A stretch of DNA of 64,000 nucleotides from Palleronia rufa (GTDB lineage Bacteria > Pseudomonadota > Alphaproteobacteria > Rhodobacterales > Rhodobacteraceae), in assembly GCF_000743715.1 (NCBI RefSeq), contig NZ_JQEY01000001.1, positions 493,406-557,405 of the forward strand, given 5' to 3'. The position numbers and the translations under genes were made by a program. Below the pieces are notes generated by a model, which was given only the letters and a program-made list of their open reading frames with translations, was not told where the DNA came from and made no database searches. Of this stretch, positions 8,908-17,614 are shown piece after piece. Numbering within the stretch: the stretch's first letter is position 1; the number at the start of each line of letters is the position of its first letter.

Positions 8908-9600
8908 TCATTGTTCGGAGATCCCCGCCTCGTTCCACTTGGATTCCGGCAGGGCCTCGCGGGCTTCATCCCTGAGGACCGCGCGCAGGCGTTCGGACAG
9001 GGCGCGACGCTCCCTGCGGCCGCGGATCTGGCGGGTGTACGTCTCTTTCGGGACATAGATCCGCTGACCATCACGATGGCCGATCCAGAACGACTGCTGA
9101 CCCGCGACGAGATAGCTGTCATGAGTGCTCTCGGCGGCGACGGTAACCGTCAGGCCGGTCACCTCCTCGGCCGGGAACGCGTCCGGTATATGTGACAGGG
9201 CCAGATCTATGATTTCCCGAAAACTGCCAGCGTCACGGTATTCTGCGGTGTTCAGCGGGCCCTTGCGGGTCCGCGCCAGGGCGGAATCGCCGGTCGCCGG
9301 TGAGGCATCGCCGGTGCCGTCGGATCCGGCGCGGTCGCTGATAACCGCAGAACCGGTGCGGTCGTCGGCCTCCAGGTCGGCGATCACGGCCGTGACGTAA
9401 ATCGGCTCGGCGCCCATATTGCCGATCAACAGATGCGCCTGGTCGCGATTCCCGGAAATCCTGTTGACGAAGATGTTGGGCCGCTTGCGGCGGCGCAGGC
9501 TGGTGACGAAAACCTGCAGATAGGCCAGCCAGACCACGGCCGAAACCACCTGCACCGCCAGTGTCAGCAGGGATATGTTGCCCGAGATCGATTCCAGCAT
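8908..9600 (-). CDS. Hypothetical protein with one N-terminal membrane helix
   Basis: A 230-residue protein. Residues about 10-32 form one hydrophobic helix (LTLAVQVVSAVVWLAYLQVFV), followed by a basic segment LRRRKRPN that should stay in the cytoplasm by the positive-inside rule. A beta-rich region follows (ISGNRDQAHLLIGNMGAEPI), then an acidic, variable middle, and a basic C-terminal helix-rich tail. The ATG at 9600 is preceded by AGGGGATC. I cannot assign it to a named family; its N-terminal half has the look of a conserved Rhodobacterales membrane protein. It stands alone on this strand, divergent from the alcohol dehydrogenase gene. Confidence 0.7.
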   Translation of the reverse strand: MLESISGNISLLTLAVQVVSAVVWLAYLQVFVTSLRRRKRPNIFVNRISGNRDQAHLLIGNMGAEPIYVTAVIADLEADDRTGSAVISDRAGSDGTGDASPATGDSALARTRKGPLNTAEYRDAGSFREIIDLALSHIPDAFPAEEVTGLTVTVAAESTHDSYLVAGQQSFWIGHRDGQRIYVPKETYTRQIRGRRERRALSERLRAVLRDEAREALPESKWNEAGISEQ

Positions 9601-9747
9601 GTTCGCGATCCCCTAGCCTTCGATACCCGTGGGAACGCCGCGGACGTGCTTCGGGTTCGCGGTGTCTCCGTGGACTGGTCGGCGGCGCGCCGCGGATCAT
9701 ATCAGACCCAGGTGAAGCCATGACGTCCAGGAAGGGGAGGACCGTTC

Positions 9748-10875
9748 GTGAAGACCCGTATCGCCCTGCTGCGAGAGATGGGCGCACAGCGTCCGTACAC
9801 GGAATCGAAACCCCTCGAGATTGTCGAGGCCGATCTGGACGGCCCCGGCCCCGGAGAGCTGCGGGTCAAGATCGCCGCTGCCGGGCTGTGCCATTCGGAC
9901 CTGTCGGTCATCAACGGCGATCGGCCGCGCGGTACGCCGCTGGCGCTGGGTCATGAGGCGGCGGGCGTCGTCGACGCGGTGGGCGACGGCGTGACCCGGT
10001 TCGAGATCGGCGATCACGTGGTGCTGGTCTTCGTGCCCTCCTGCGGGCACTGCCTGCCCTGCGCCGAGGGCCGCCCCGCCCTGTGCGTTCCCGCCGCAGA
10101 GGCTGCCGGCAACGGCGCACTTCTGTCGGGCGCCAAACGTATCGCGGTCGGCGGCCAGACTGTCGACCATCACCTGGGCGTTTCGGCTTTTTCCGACTAT
10201 GCGGTCGTTGCCCAGAACAGTGCGATCAAGATTGCCAGGGACGTCCCGCTGGAGCAAGCCGCACTTCTCGGCTGCGCGGTGCTGACCGGGGCCGGAGCCG
10301 TGGTCAACGCGGCGGATGTGAAGATCGGCCAGAGTTGTGCCATCGTCGGACTGGGCGGGGTCGGGCTGGCGGGGCTGATGGCGGCGCTCGCCGCCGGAGC
10401 CGACCCGGTGATCGCGGTCGACCTGTCCGAAGAGAAACGCGACTTCGCCAGGGATCTCGGCGCGCATCACACGATCGACCCATCCGGGGACGGCGCCGCC
10501 CAGCAGGTCCGAGACTGGACGGGCGGCGGCGTGGATGTTGCGGTGGAGCTTGCCGGCGCTTCCGCCGCCCTGCGGTTCGCCTATGACATTTGCAAGCGCG
10601 GCGGAACTGCCGTGACCGCCGGTCTGCCCCATCCCGATGACGAACTCCGCATCCCGGCCCCCTCCCTGACCGTGAGCGAGAAGACCCTGCGCGGGTCCTA
10701 CGTGGGTTCCTGCGTGCCCCTGCGCGATGTGCCGCGTTTCGCCCGCCAGATGTCGAGCGGTGCCATGCCCATCGACCGCCTGATGACGCATCGCATCACG
10801 CTCGATGACATCAACGAGGGCTTCGAACGCCTGGCCGCGGGAAACGCTGTCCGGCAGGTCGTCGTATTCGATTGA
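9748..10875 (+). CDS. Zinc-dependent alcohol dehydrogenase, MDR superfamily
   Basis: A 375-residue medium-chain dehydrogenase. Catalytic-zinc ligands are visible in AGLCHSDLSV and GHEAAG, the structural-zinc loop in PSCGHCLPCAEGRPALC (four cysteines), and the NAD-binding glycine motif in GLGGVGLAG near residue 200. The acidic residue after the second strand (IAVDLSEEKR) points to NAD rather than NADP. Family members oxidise primary alcohols or S-hydroxymethyl glutathione; the exact substrate is not shown. The GTG at 9748 is chosen because AGGGGAGGA lies just upstream. The gene appears to be a single transcription unit. Confidence 0.88.
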   Translation: MKTRIALLREMGAQRPYTESKPLEIVEADLDGPGPGELRVKIAAAGLCHSDLSVINGDRPRGTPLALGHEAAGVVDAVGDGVTRFEIGDHVVLVFVPSCGHCLPCAEGRPALCVPAAEAAGNGALLSGAKRIAVGGQTVDHHLGVSAFSDYAVVAQNSAIKIARDVPLEQAALLGCAVLTGAGAVVNAADVKIGQSCAIVGLGGVGLAGLMAALAAGADPVIAVDLSEEKRDFARDLGAHHTIDPSGDGAAQQVRDWTGGGVDVAVELAGASAALRFAYDICKRGGTAVTAGLPHPDDELRIPAPSLTVSEKTLRGSYVGSCVPLRDVPRFARQMSSGAMPIDRLMTHRITLDDINEGFERLAAGNAVRQVVVFD

Positions 10876-11212
10876 TCGGGGCGCGGGGCCGTGTGCTGGC
10901 CGACCGTACCGTGTCGTTCACCTTAGGGGTCTGCCAGGCGTCGCGCTACGCGCCCTGTCGACCCGCGATCCGTCGCCTCCTCCAAGATCCACCGATGCCC
11001 GCGATGTGGCCGCCCGCGCCCTGCATTGCTTGCGCCCCCCTTTCGAGCCGAAACCCCTCGATCAGCGGCTTGTTCCTGACGCCATGGATCGCGCGGATCG
11101 GCGACCCACGGCGCGGACTGCCGCCTCCCACCGAAGACGGATCGTCCGTCGATCTTGCTTGAGCGGGCGGGGTCCGGGGGCACGCGAACGCGCCCCGGAC
11201 CGGTGGCGGGCG
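10876..11212. other. Intergenic region between convergent genes
   Basis: The alcohol dehydrogenase gene and the glp operon end toward each other here. No gene is supported; short frames on both strands overlap and lack features. The only structure noted is the 9-bp hairpin at 11171-11201, described separately. Confidence 0.5.
11171..11201 (-). terminator. Hairpin downstream of glpV
   Basis: GGTCCGGGG at 11171-11179 pairs perfectly with CCCCGGACC at 11193-11201, with a 13-base loop. It lies 11 bases beyond the glpV stop codon on the minus strand. There is no T run, so it may act as a 3'-end stabiliser or a Rho-assisted terminator rather than a classical intrinsic terminator. Confidence 0.45.
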
Positions 11213-12931
11213 TTACTCCTGCCAGGACTTCACGAGTTCGTCGTAGGACACCGTCTGCGGCTCTTCTTCCTCGTTTTCCAGCGCGGGTTTCGGCGCGCCT
11301 TCACGATCAAGCCACATCTGCGGATCCTCTTCCTCGTTCAGGACGGGACCGAGGTCGCCCTGGATGCCCGCGCGCTCGATCCGGCTCATCACGTCCTCCA
11401 TGTCCGAGCAGAGCTTGTCGAGCGCCTCCTGCGCCGTCTTGGCACCGGACATCGCGTCGCCGATGTTCTGCCACCACAGCTGGGCCAGCTTGGGATAGTC
11501 GGGGACGTTGGTGCCCGTGGGTGACCACTGGGTGCGCGCCGGCGAGCGGTAGAACTCGACCAGTCCGCCGAGGCGCGGGGCGCGCTCGGTGAAGTAGTCC
11601 GAGTTGATCGTGCTGTCGCGGATGAAGGTCAGGCCAACGCCGGACTTCTTCACGTCCACCGTCTTGGAGGTAACGAATTGCGCGTAGAGCCAGGCCGCCT
11701 TGGCGCGATCCTCGGGCGTGGAGTTGAGGATCGTCCAGGAGCCAACGTCCTGATAGCCGACCTTCATGCCCTCTTCCCAGTAGATGCCGTGGGGCGACGG
11801 AGCCAGGCGCCACTTGGGTGTGCCGTCCTCGTTCATGACCTCATCCGAATCCACCAGGGGCGCGACGAATGTCGTGTACATGAACATCTGCTGCGCGATC
11901 TTGCCTTGGGCGGGCACCGGACCTGCCTCCGAGAAGGTCATGCCGGCCGCAGCGGGGGGCGAGTAGTCCTGCAGCCACTGGATCGCCTTTTCCACCGCAT
12001 AGACGGCGGCGGGAGAATTCGTTGCGCCGCCCCGGTCCATGCAGGCGCCGACGGGCTGCGAGTTCTCGTTCACGCGGATGCCCCATTCGTCCACGGGAAG
12101 GCCGTTCGGCTCACCCTTGTCGCCCATCCCGGCCATGGACATCCATGCGTCGGTGTAGCGCCAGCCGAGGCTGGGATCCTTCTTGCCGTAGTCCATGTTG
12201 CCGTAGATATCGCCGTCGACACCCATATGGCTCAGATCGCGTCCGGTAAAGAATTCGGCGATATCCTCATAGGCGGACCAATTCACCGGAACGCCCAGCT
12301 CATAGCCGTATTCGTTCTGGAAATCGGTCTTGTTCTTCTCGTCGTTGAACCAGTCGTAGCGGAACCAGTAGAGGTTGGCGAACTGCTGGTCGGGCAACTG
12401 GTAGAGGTTGCCGTCCGGTCCGGTTGTGAATTCCAATCCGATGAAATCCTCGAGGTCCAGCGTGGGCGAGGTCACGTCCGCGCCGGGGCCGGCCATCCAT
12501 TCGGTCAGGTTGCGGGCCTGGCCATAGCGCCAGTGGGTTCCGATCAGGTCGCTGTCGTTGACATAGGCGTCATAGACGTTCTGCCCGGACTGCATCTGGG
12601 TCTGCAGCTTCTCGACCACGTCGCCCTCACCGATCAGGTCGTGGGTGACGTTGATCCCGGTGATCCGCGAGAAGGCCGGGGCCAGGACCTGGCTTTCGTA
12701 TTCGTGGGTGGTGATGGTTTCGGACACGACGTTGATGTTCATGCCCTGGAACGCGTCTGCGGCGTCCACGAACCACTGCATCTCTGCCTCCTGCTCCTCA
12801 CGGGTGAGGGTCGAGACATCGCCGATCTCGGAGTCGAGGAACTCGGTGGCTTCCTCCATTCCCGCGAAGGCGGGGGCGGCAAGGCTCATCGCCACGGTCA
12901 GCGCCGTGGTCGATCTGAGTAGAACGTTCAT
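11213..12931 (-). CDS. glpV: Glycerol ABC transporter, periplasmic binding protein
   Basis: A 572-residue extracytoplasmic solute-binding protein with signal peptide (cleaved after APAFA, near residue 23). It is longer than most family-1 binding proteins, as is usual for GlpV of the rhizobial GlpSTPQUV glycerol transporter. Recognisable segments include GINVTHDLIGEGDVVEKLQT, QLPDQQFANLYWFRYDWFND and the acidic C-terminus rich in glutamate. The assignment rests on length, on family resemblance and on the operon, which holds two ATPases, two permeases and the small GlpU protein in the known order. The start at 12931 has a strong GGGAGGAG upstream. It is the last gene of the operon and is 50 bases from glpU. 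Confidence 0.88.
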   Translation of the reverse strand: MNVLLRSTTALTVAMSLAAPAFAGMEEATEFLDSEIGDVSTLTREEQEAEMQWFVDAADAFQGMNINVVSETITTHEYESQVLAPAFSRITGINVTHDLIGEGDVVEKLQTQMQSGQNVYDAYVNDSDLIGTHWRYGQARNLTEWMAGPGADVTSPTLDLEDFIGLEFTTGPDGNLYQLPDQQFANLYWFRYDWFNDEKNKTDFQNEYGYELGVPVNWSAYEDIAEFFTGRDLSHMGVDGDIYGNMDYGKKDPSLGWRYTDAWMSMAGMGDKGEPNGLPVDEWGIRVNENSQPVGACMDRGGATNSPAAVYAVEKAIQWLQDYSPPAAAGMTFSEAGPVPAQGKIAQQMFMYTTFVAPLVDSDEVMNEDGTPKWRLAPSPHGIYWEEGMKVGYQDVGSWTILNSTPEDRAKAAWLYAQFVTSKTVDVKKSGVGLTFIRDSTINSDYFTERAPRLGGLVEFYRSPARTQWSPTGTNVPDYPKLAQLWWQNIGDAMSGAKTAQEALDKLCSDMEDVMSRIERAGIQGDLGPVLNEEEDPQMWLDREGAPKPALENEEEEPQTVSYDELVKSWQE

Positions 12932-12981
12932 TGGGTCTCCTCCCTGGTTTTTGGTTCGAACGTCGGTGGATATGTTCGGCG

Positions 12982-13254
12982 TCACACGGTTCGGAAGATC
13001 ACGACGGCGACGGCGAGACATGCGATAAGGGCGAACGGCATGGGCGCGATGGACAGACCCAGCCAGGCCAGACTGATGAAGGCAGAGGCCAGCAGCGAGA
13101 TGAACAACCGGTCCCCCCGCGTGGTCTCGATCCCCAGGATCCCCTTGCGCGGCGTCTCCGGATAGCGGATCGCCAGCACGGTGAACACGATCAGCAGCAA
13201 GGCGATGATGCCGAAGAAGGCCGCCGTGGGCCAGGTCCATGCCATCCATGCCAT
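12982..13254 (-). CDS. glpU: Small membrane protein of the glycerol transporter (DUF2160 type)
   Basis: A 90-residue protein with three hydrophobic segments (WTWPTAAFFGIIALLLIVFT, LFISLLASAFISLAWLGLSI, MPFALIACLAVAVVIF) and the motif RYPETPRKGILGIETTRGDR between the first two. This is the DUF2160 protein that accompanies glycerol ABC transporters; its mechanistic role is not established. The ATG at 13254 overlaps the stop codon of the upstream gene as TGATG, so translation is probably coupled. In the usual operon the gene directly upstream would be glpQ, but here a small secreted-protein gene intervenes. Confidence 0.85.
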   Translation of the reverse strand: MAWMAWTWPTAAFFGIIALLLIVFTVLAIRYPETPRKGILGIETTRGDRLFISLLASAFISLAWLGLSIAPMPFALIACLAVAVVIFRTV

Positions 13255-13685
13255 CACTGTAGGCTCTCCCAAGCGTCGATTTGCTGGTCGCGACAGTAGG
13301 CCACCATCGCGAAATCGGACCCCCAGTCGGCAGAACACTTCTGCATTATGAGATCCTTCACATCGACCGGCACATCAGCAGATACCGAGGCAAGAGATTC
13401 TAGAGCGTCACTCTGTTGTTCGATGCAGTATTCAACCATTGCATAGTCACGTCCCCATTCGTTGTCGCAACGTGCCAGGATAGTTGCGGAGTTGTCATCG
13501 CTCTCGGCTCGCTCACGGAAGGCGTCTACGGCCTGGCCAGCTTCTCGCTGTTCTTTACGGCAGTAAGCTACCATCTCGAAATCTGTGCCCCAATCTTCAT
13601 CACACTTCGCAATGATCGCTGAATCGTCAAAAGCGAATGCAGTGCCTGACAGGCTGACGAAAGCCAGTATAAGGAAATACACCAT
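13254..13685 (-). CDS. Small secreted protein with three CX13C repeats, inserted in the glp operon
   Basis: A 143-residue protein: signal peptide MVYFLILAFVSLSGTAFA, then three copies of a unit with consensus I-x-x-K/R-C-x-x-D/E-W-G-x-D-F/Y-x-M-V-x-Y-C-x-x-Q-Q/R-x-x-A. The cysteine pairs are C28/C42, C73/C87 and C117/C131, all CX13C, spaced 45 and 44 residues apart, so three intra-repeat disulfides in the periplasm are likely. It is not part of known glycerol transport operons. It sits exactly between glpQ and glpU with TGATG overlaps at both ends (13685 and 13254). A hand count over 13381-13680 gives about 51% G+C, well below the genes beside it, which suggests transfer. A GTG at 13688 is an alternative start. 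Function unknown. Confidence 0.8.
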   Translation of the reverse strand: MVYFLILAFVSLSGTAFAFDDSAIIAKCDEDWGTDFEMVAYCRKEQREAGQAVDAFRERAESDDNSATILARCDNEWGRDYAMVEYCIEQQSDALESLASVSADVPVDVKDLIMQKCSADWGSDFAMVAYCRDQQIDAWESLQ

Positions 13686-14578
13686 CACACCCGCCCCAAA
13701 GCAAAGCCCTTGGCGATGTAGTTGCGCACGAAGAACACCACCAGCGCGCCCGGAATGATGGTCAGCACGCCCGCCGCCGCGAGCACGCCCCAGTCGATGC
13801 CGCCGGCGCCGCCAGTGCGGGTCATGGTGGCGGCGATGGGCTTGGCGTCGACGGATGTCAGGGTCCGCGACAGCAAAAGCTCGACCCAGGAAAACATGAA
13901 GCAGAAGAACGCCGCCACGCCAATCCCGGAGGAGATCAGCGGCATGAAGATCTTCACGAAGAACCTGCCGAAGGAATAGCCGTCGATATAGGCGGTCTCG
14001 TCGATCTCCTTGGGGACGCCGCGCATGAAGCCTTCCAGGATCCAGACCGCCAGCGGCACGTTGAAGAGAGCGTGCGCCAGAGCCACGGCGATATGTGTGT
14101 CGAACAGCCCCACGGATGAGTAGAGCTGGAAGAACGGCAGCGCGAACACCGCCGGCGGCGCCATACGGTTGGTCAGCAGCCAGAAAAACAGGTGCTTGTC
14201 GCCCATGAAGTTGTAGCGGGAGAACGCATAGGCCGCCGGCAGCGCCACGGTCAGTGAGATTGCCGTGTTCATCAGCACGTAGATCAGCGAGTTGACATAG
14301 CCCATGTACCAGGACGGATCGGTCAGGATCGTCACGTAGTTCTGCAACGTCGCGTTCCGGGGCCAGAGCGAGAAGGCGCCTAGGATCTCGTTGTTGGTCT
14401 TGAGGCTCATGTTGAGCAGCCAGTAGATCGGCAGCATCAGGAAAAGCAGGTAGAGCACCATCACCACGGCCGAGCCGGAGGGGCCGAACCGGCGCCCGAC
14501 CCTGGAGGCGTTGCGCTCGGCGGTCAGGTCCTCCGGCAGGGACGACGCGCCGGGCGCCTGGGCGGTTGCGTCGGTCAT
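13685..14578 (-). CDS. glpQ: Glycerol ABC transporter permease
   Basis: A 297-residue inner-membrane permease of the MalG/UgpE type with six predicted helices. The cytoplasmic EAA-like loop is EIDETAYIDGYSFGRFFVKI. The N-terminus has about 35 polar residues before the first helix. It pairs with GlpP to form the channel energised by GlpS and GlpT. Its ATG at 14578 overlaps the glpP stop as ATGA, and its own stop overlaps the start of the inserted repeat-protein gene. Naming follows the rhizobial glpSTPQUV order; P and Q could be exchanged without changing the functional call. Confidence 0.87.
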   Translation of the reverse strand: MTDATAQAPGASSLPEDLTAERNASRVGRRFGPSGSAVVMVLYLLFLMLPIYWLLNMSLKTNNEILGAFSLWPRNATLQNYVTILTDPSWYMGYVNSLIYVLMNTAISLTVALPAAYAFSRYNFMGDKHLFFWLLTNRMAPPAVFALPFFQLYSSVGLFDTHIAVALAHALFNVPLAVWILEGFMRGVPKEIDETAYIDGYSFGRFFVKIFMPLISSGIGVAAFFCFMFSWVELLLSRTLTSVDAKPIAATMTRTGGAGGIDWGVLAAAGVLTIIPGALVVFFVRNYIAKGFALGRV

Positions 14579-15444
14579 TTCGCGTCCCTTTTGTCGAGGC
14601 TCGTCATCACCGTGTAGAACACGAAGCTGATCACCATGATCACCAGGAAATACATCAGCGAGAACGCCGCCGCCGGGCCAAGGTCGAACTGTCCCAGCGC
14701 CATCTTCACCAGGTCGATGGACAGGAAGGTTGTGGCATTGCCCGGTCCGCCTCCGGTGACCACGAAGGGTTCGGTGTAGATCATGAAGCTGTCCATGAAC
14801 CGCAGCAGGATCGCGATCATCAGGACGCCCAGCATCTTCGGAAGCTCGATATAGCGGAACACGGCCCAGCGCGACGCCTGGTCGATCTTCGCGGCCTGAT
14901 AATAGGCGTCGGGAATGGATTGCAGCCCCGCATAGGCCAGCAGAGCCACCAGGGACGTCCAGTGCCACACGTCCATGACGATGACCGTGGCCCAGGCCGC
15001 ATAGAACCCCTGGGTGTAGTTGTAGTCGATCCCGATGGCGTCCAGCGCGTAGCCCAGCAGGCCGATGTCCACCCGCCCGAAGATCTGCCAGATCGTGCCG
15101 ACCACGTTCCAGGGGATCAGCAGCGGCAGCGACATGAGCACCAGGCAGACAGAGGCCCAGACGCCCTTTTTGGGCATGTTGAGCGCGACGAACACGCCCA
15201 GCGGAACTTCTATCGCCAGGATGATCGAGGAGAACGCCAGCTGACGGCCGAGCGCGTTCCACATCCGCTCCGAACGCAGCATCTGGTCGAACCATTCCAG
15301 CCCCGCCCAGAAGAACACGTTGTTTCCGAACGTGTCCTGGACCGAGTAGTTGACCACCGTCATCAGCGGGATCACCGCCGAGAACGACACCAGCACCAGC
15401 ACCGGCAGGACCAGGAACCACGCCTTCTGGTTGTCGGTCTTCAT
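14575..15444 (-). CDS. glpP: Glycerol ABC transporter permease
   Basis: A 289-residue permease of the MalF/UgpA type, about six helices. The coupling loop reads AYYQAAKIDQASRWAVFRYI, a fair match to the EAA consensus. The periplasmic loop TGGGPGNATTFLSIDLVKMA is typical of sugar/polyol permeases. The ATG at 15444 overlaps the glpT stop as TGATG; a GTG three bases upstream is an alternative. Tight overlaps through the whole operon suggest that ATPases and permeases are made in fixed ratio by coupled translation. Confidence 0.88.
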   Translation of the reverse strand: MKTDNQKAWFLVLPVLVLVSFSAVIPLMTVVNYSVQDTFGNNVFFWAGLEWFDQMLRSERMWNALGRQLAFSSIILAIEVPLGVFVALNMPKKGVWASVCLVLMSLPLLIPWNVVGTIWQIFGRVDIGLLGYALDAIGIDYNYTQGFYAAWATVIVMDVWHWTSLVALLAYAGLQSIPDAYYQAAKIDQASRWAVFRYIELPKMLGVLMIAILLRFMDSFMIYTEPFVVTGGGPGNATTFLSIDLVKMALGQFDLGPAAAFSLMYFLVIMVISFVFYTVMTSLDKRDAK

Positions 15445-16529
15445 CACGCGGCGTCCTTCTCTTTGGCGGAGGGCACGCGCCAGCCGTCCTCGTACACGTT
15501 GACCCCGCCCTCGATGAACTGCACGTGCGTGCCCCCGTCGGGAACCGTATCGCCCTCTCCGGCGATGGCGCTGACCTCTTGTCCGCCAAGCTCCAGGCGG
15601 ATGATCTTGTGCCGGCCGACATCTTCCACCCGCGTGACCCGGGCGGGCAGGCCCTTCGGCGCCAGACGGATGTATTCGGGCCGCACGCCGATCTTCGTGT
15701 CGCCGCCGTTGGTCGCGTAGGTGGTCCCAAGATCGAACTGCGTGCCGGCGATCTGCGCCTTGGTGCCGTCGATGCTGGCGTCGAACAGATTCATGCCCGG
15801 CGAGCCGATGAAGTAGCCCACAAACGTATGCGCGGGACGCTCGAACAGCTCCTGCGGCGTGCCGATCTGGACCACGCGGCCATCGTACATCACCACCACC
15901 CGGTCAGCGAAGGTCAGAGCCTCTGTCTGGTCGTGGGTGACGTAGATCATGGTATGCCCGAAGTCCTGATGCAGCTTCTTCAGCTGGGTGCGCAGCTCCC
16001 ATTTCATGTGCGGGTCGATCACCGTCAGGGGTTCGTCGAACAGCAGCGCATTCACGTCCTCGCGCACCATGCCGCGACCCAGGCTGATCTTCTGCTTGGC
16101 ATCGGCGGTGAGGCCGCGGGCCTTGTGGTTCAGCGTCGCCTCCATCCCGATCATCCGGCCGACACGCTGCACCCGCTCGGCGATCTCGGCGGCGGCGATA
16201 CCGCGGTTCTTCAGCGGAAAGGCAAGGTTCTCGCGCACGGTCATCGTGTCGTAGACCACCGGAAACTGGAACACCTGGGCGATGTTGCGCTCTGCCGTCG
16301 CCTGATCGGTCACGTCGCGCCCATCGAACAGCACCCGGCCGTGGCTGGGCCGCAGCAGGCCGGAGATGATGTTGAGCAGCGTGGACTTGCCGCAGCCCGA
16401 TGAGCCAAGCAGGGCATAGGCTTCGCCGTCGCGCCAGTCGTGGGTCATTTCCTTGAGCGCGAAATCATCCTCTGCCGACGGATTGGGCAGGTACGAATGG
16501 GCCAGGTTCTTCAGGGTGATCTTGGCCAT
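15444..16529 (-). CDS. glpT: Glycerol ABC transporter ATPase (degenerate signature motif)
   Basis: A 361-residue MalK-type ATPase with a C-terminal TOBE/OB region. Walker A is GSSGCGKST, the Q-loop lies in AQVFQFPVVYDTM, Walker B is ALLFDEP and the H-loop is intact in YVTHDQTEAL. The ABC signature, normally LSGGQ, is replaced by LTADAKQKISLGRG. Because signature motifs act in trans on the partner's nucleotide, this affects the site formed with GlpS Walker A, whose own H-loop is also altered. The ATG at 16529 overlaps the glpS stop as TGATG. It is not to be confused with the unrelated glycerol-3-phosphate antiporter that carries the same symbol in enteric bacteria. Confidence 0.87.
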   Translation of the reverse strand: MAKITLKNLAHSYLPNPSAEDDFALKEMTHDWRDGEAYALLGSSGCGKSTLLNIISGLLRPSHGRVLFDGRDVTDQATAERNIAQVFQFPVVYDTMTVRENLAFPLKNRGIAAAEIAERVQRVGRMIGMEATLNHKARGLTADAKQKISLGRGMVREDVNALLFDEPLTVIDPHMKWELRTQLKKLHQDFGHTMIYVTHDQTEALTFADRVVVMYDGRVVQIGTPQELFERPAHTFVGYFIGSPGMNLFDASIDGTKAQIAGTQFDLGTTYATNGGDTKIGVRPEYIRLAPKGLPARVTRVEDVGRHKIIRLELGGQEVSAIAGEGDTVPDGGTHVQFIEGGVNVYEDGWRVPSAKEKDAA

Positions 16530-17614
16530 CAGGCAGCCTCTGCGTAGGGGGCCGCCTGGACCAGTGCGCCGTCGGCATCGAAAAGATAGACATGGGCCGG
16601 GTCGAGATGGACCGTCAGGACCTGTCCGGGTTCGAGCGTCTCGACCCCGTGCACCAGGCCGACCCAGCGTTCGCCATGGTGGTCGAGATGGACGAAGGTT
16701 TCCGACCCGGTGATCTCGGTCACCGTGAGTTCCGTGTCGAAAGACAGCGTGTCGGCGCCCGGGGTGAGGGACAGGTGGTTGGGCCGGAAGCCCGCCAGAT
16801 ACGTCCCGTCCGCGACGCCGCACGCGATCGTGCCGGAGGGCAGCGTCTGATCCGTGCCGAAGCTGATCCGGTCGCCGGATTTCTCTACCTTGAGAAAGTT
16901 CATCGGCGGATCGGAGAACACGCGCGCCGTCGTCGCATCGGCGGGCCGGCGGTAGACCGTGGGCGTCGGGCCGAACTGGGTCACACGGCCCTGCCACAGG
17001 GTTGCGCAATGCCCGCCGAGAAGCAGCGCCTCCTCCGGCTCTGTGGTCGCATAGACGAAGATCGAGCCGGAGCGTTCGAAGATGTTCGGAATCTCGGCGC
17101 GCAACTCCTCGCGCAGCTTGTAGTCCAGGTTCGCCAGCGGTTCGTCCAGCAGGACCAGTCCCGCGTTCTTGACCAGGGCGCGGGCCAGGGCGCAGCGCTG
17201 CTGCTGCCCGCCGGACAGCTCCAGCGGCCTGCGGTCGAGCATGGGCGACAGCTGCATGAGGTCCGCGGTTCCGCGCACGCGTGTGTCGATCTCATCCTTC
17301 TTCAGACCCATGAGGCGAAGCGGTGAGGCGATGTTGTCGTAGACCGACATCGACGGGTAGTTGATGAACTGCTGGTAGACCATGGCGACCTTGCGGTCCT
17401 GCACGCGCTGGCCGGTCACGTCGTCGCCCTTCCACAGGATCCGTCCCGTGGTCGGCTGATCTAGTCCCGCCATAAGCCGCATCAAGGAGGTCTTGCCGGA
17501 ACTGGTCGGCCCCAGAAGCACATTCATGGTGCCAGGTTCCAGCGTCAGATCCGTTGGATGGATGTGGGTTTCGGCCCCCACCACCCTGGAGATGTTTTCG
17601 AGCGTCAGGCTCAT
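16529..17614 (-). CDS. glpS: Glycerol ABC transporter ATPase (lacks H-loop histidine)
   Basis: A 361-residue MalK-type ATPase, first gene of the operon. Walker A GPTSSGKT is at 35-42, the Q-loop in VYQQFINYPSMSV, the signature LSGGQQQR is canonical, and Walker B is LVLLDEPLANLD. Where other importers have THD with the switch histidine, this protein reads YATTEPEEALLL, so the histidine is a threonine. The C-terminus has the regulatory OB-like region. The start at 17614 (MSLTLEN) is preceded by GGGGGAGAG; an in-frame ATG 21 bases upstream is less well placed. The operon promoter must lie in 17615-17998. Confidence 0.87.
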   Translation of the reverse strand: MSLTLENISRVVGAETHIHPTDLTLEPGTMNVLLGPTSSGKTSLMRLMAGLDQPTTGRILWKGDDVTGQRVQDRKVAMVYQQFINYPSMSVYDNIASPLRLMGLKKDEIDTRVRGTADLMQLSPMLDRRPLELSGGQQQRCALARALVKNAGLVLLDEPLANLDYKLREELRAEIPNIFERSGSIFVYATTEPEEALLLGGHCATLWQGRVTQFGPTPTVYRRPADATTARVFSDPPMNFLKVEKSGDRISFGTDQTLPSGTIACGVADGTYLAGFRPNHLSLTPGADTLSFDTELTVTEITGSETFVHLDHHGERWVGLVHGVETLEPGQVLTVHLDPAHVYLFDADGALVQAAPYAEAA

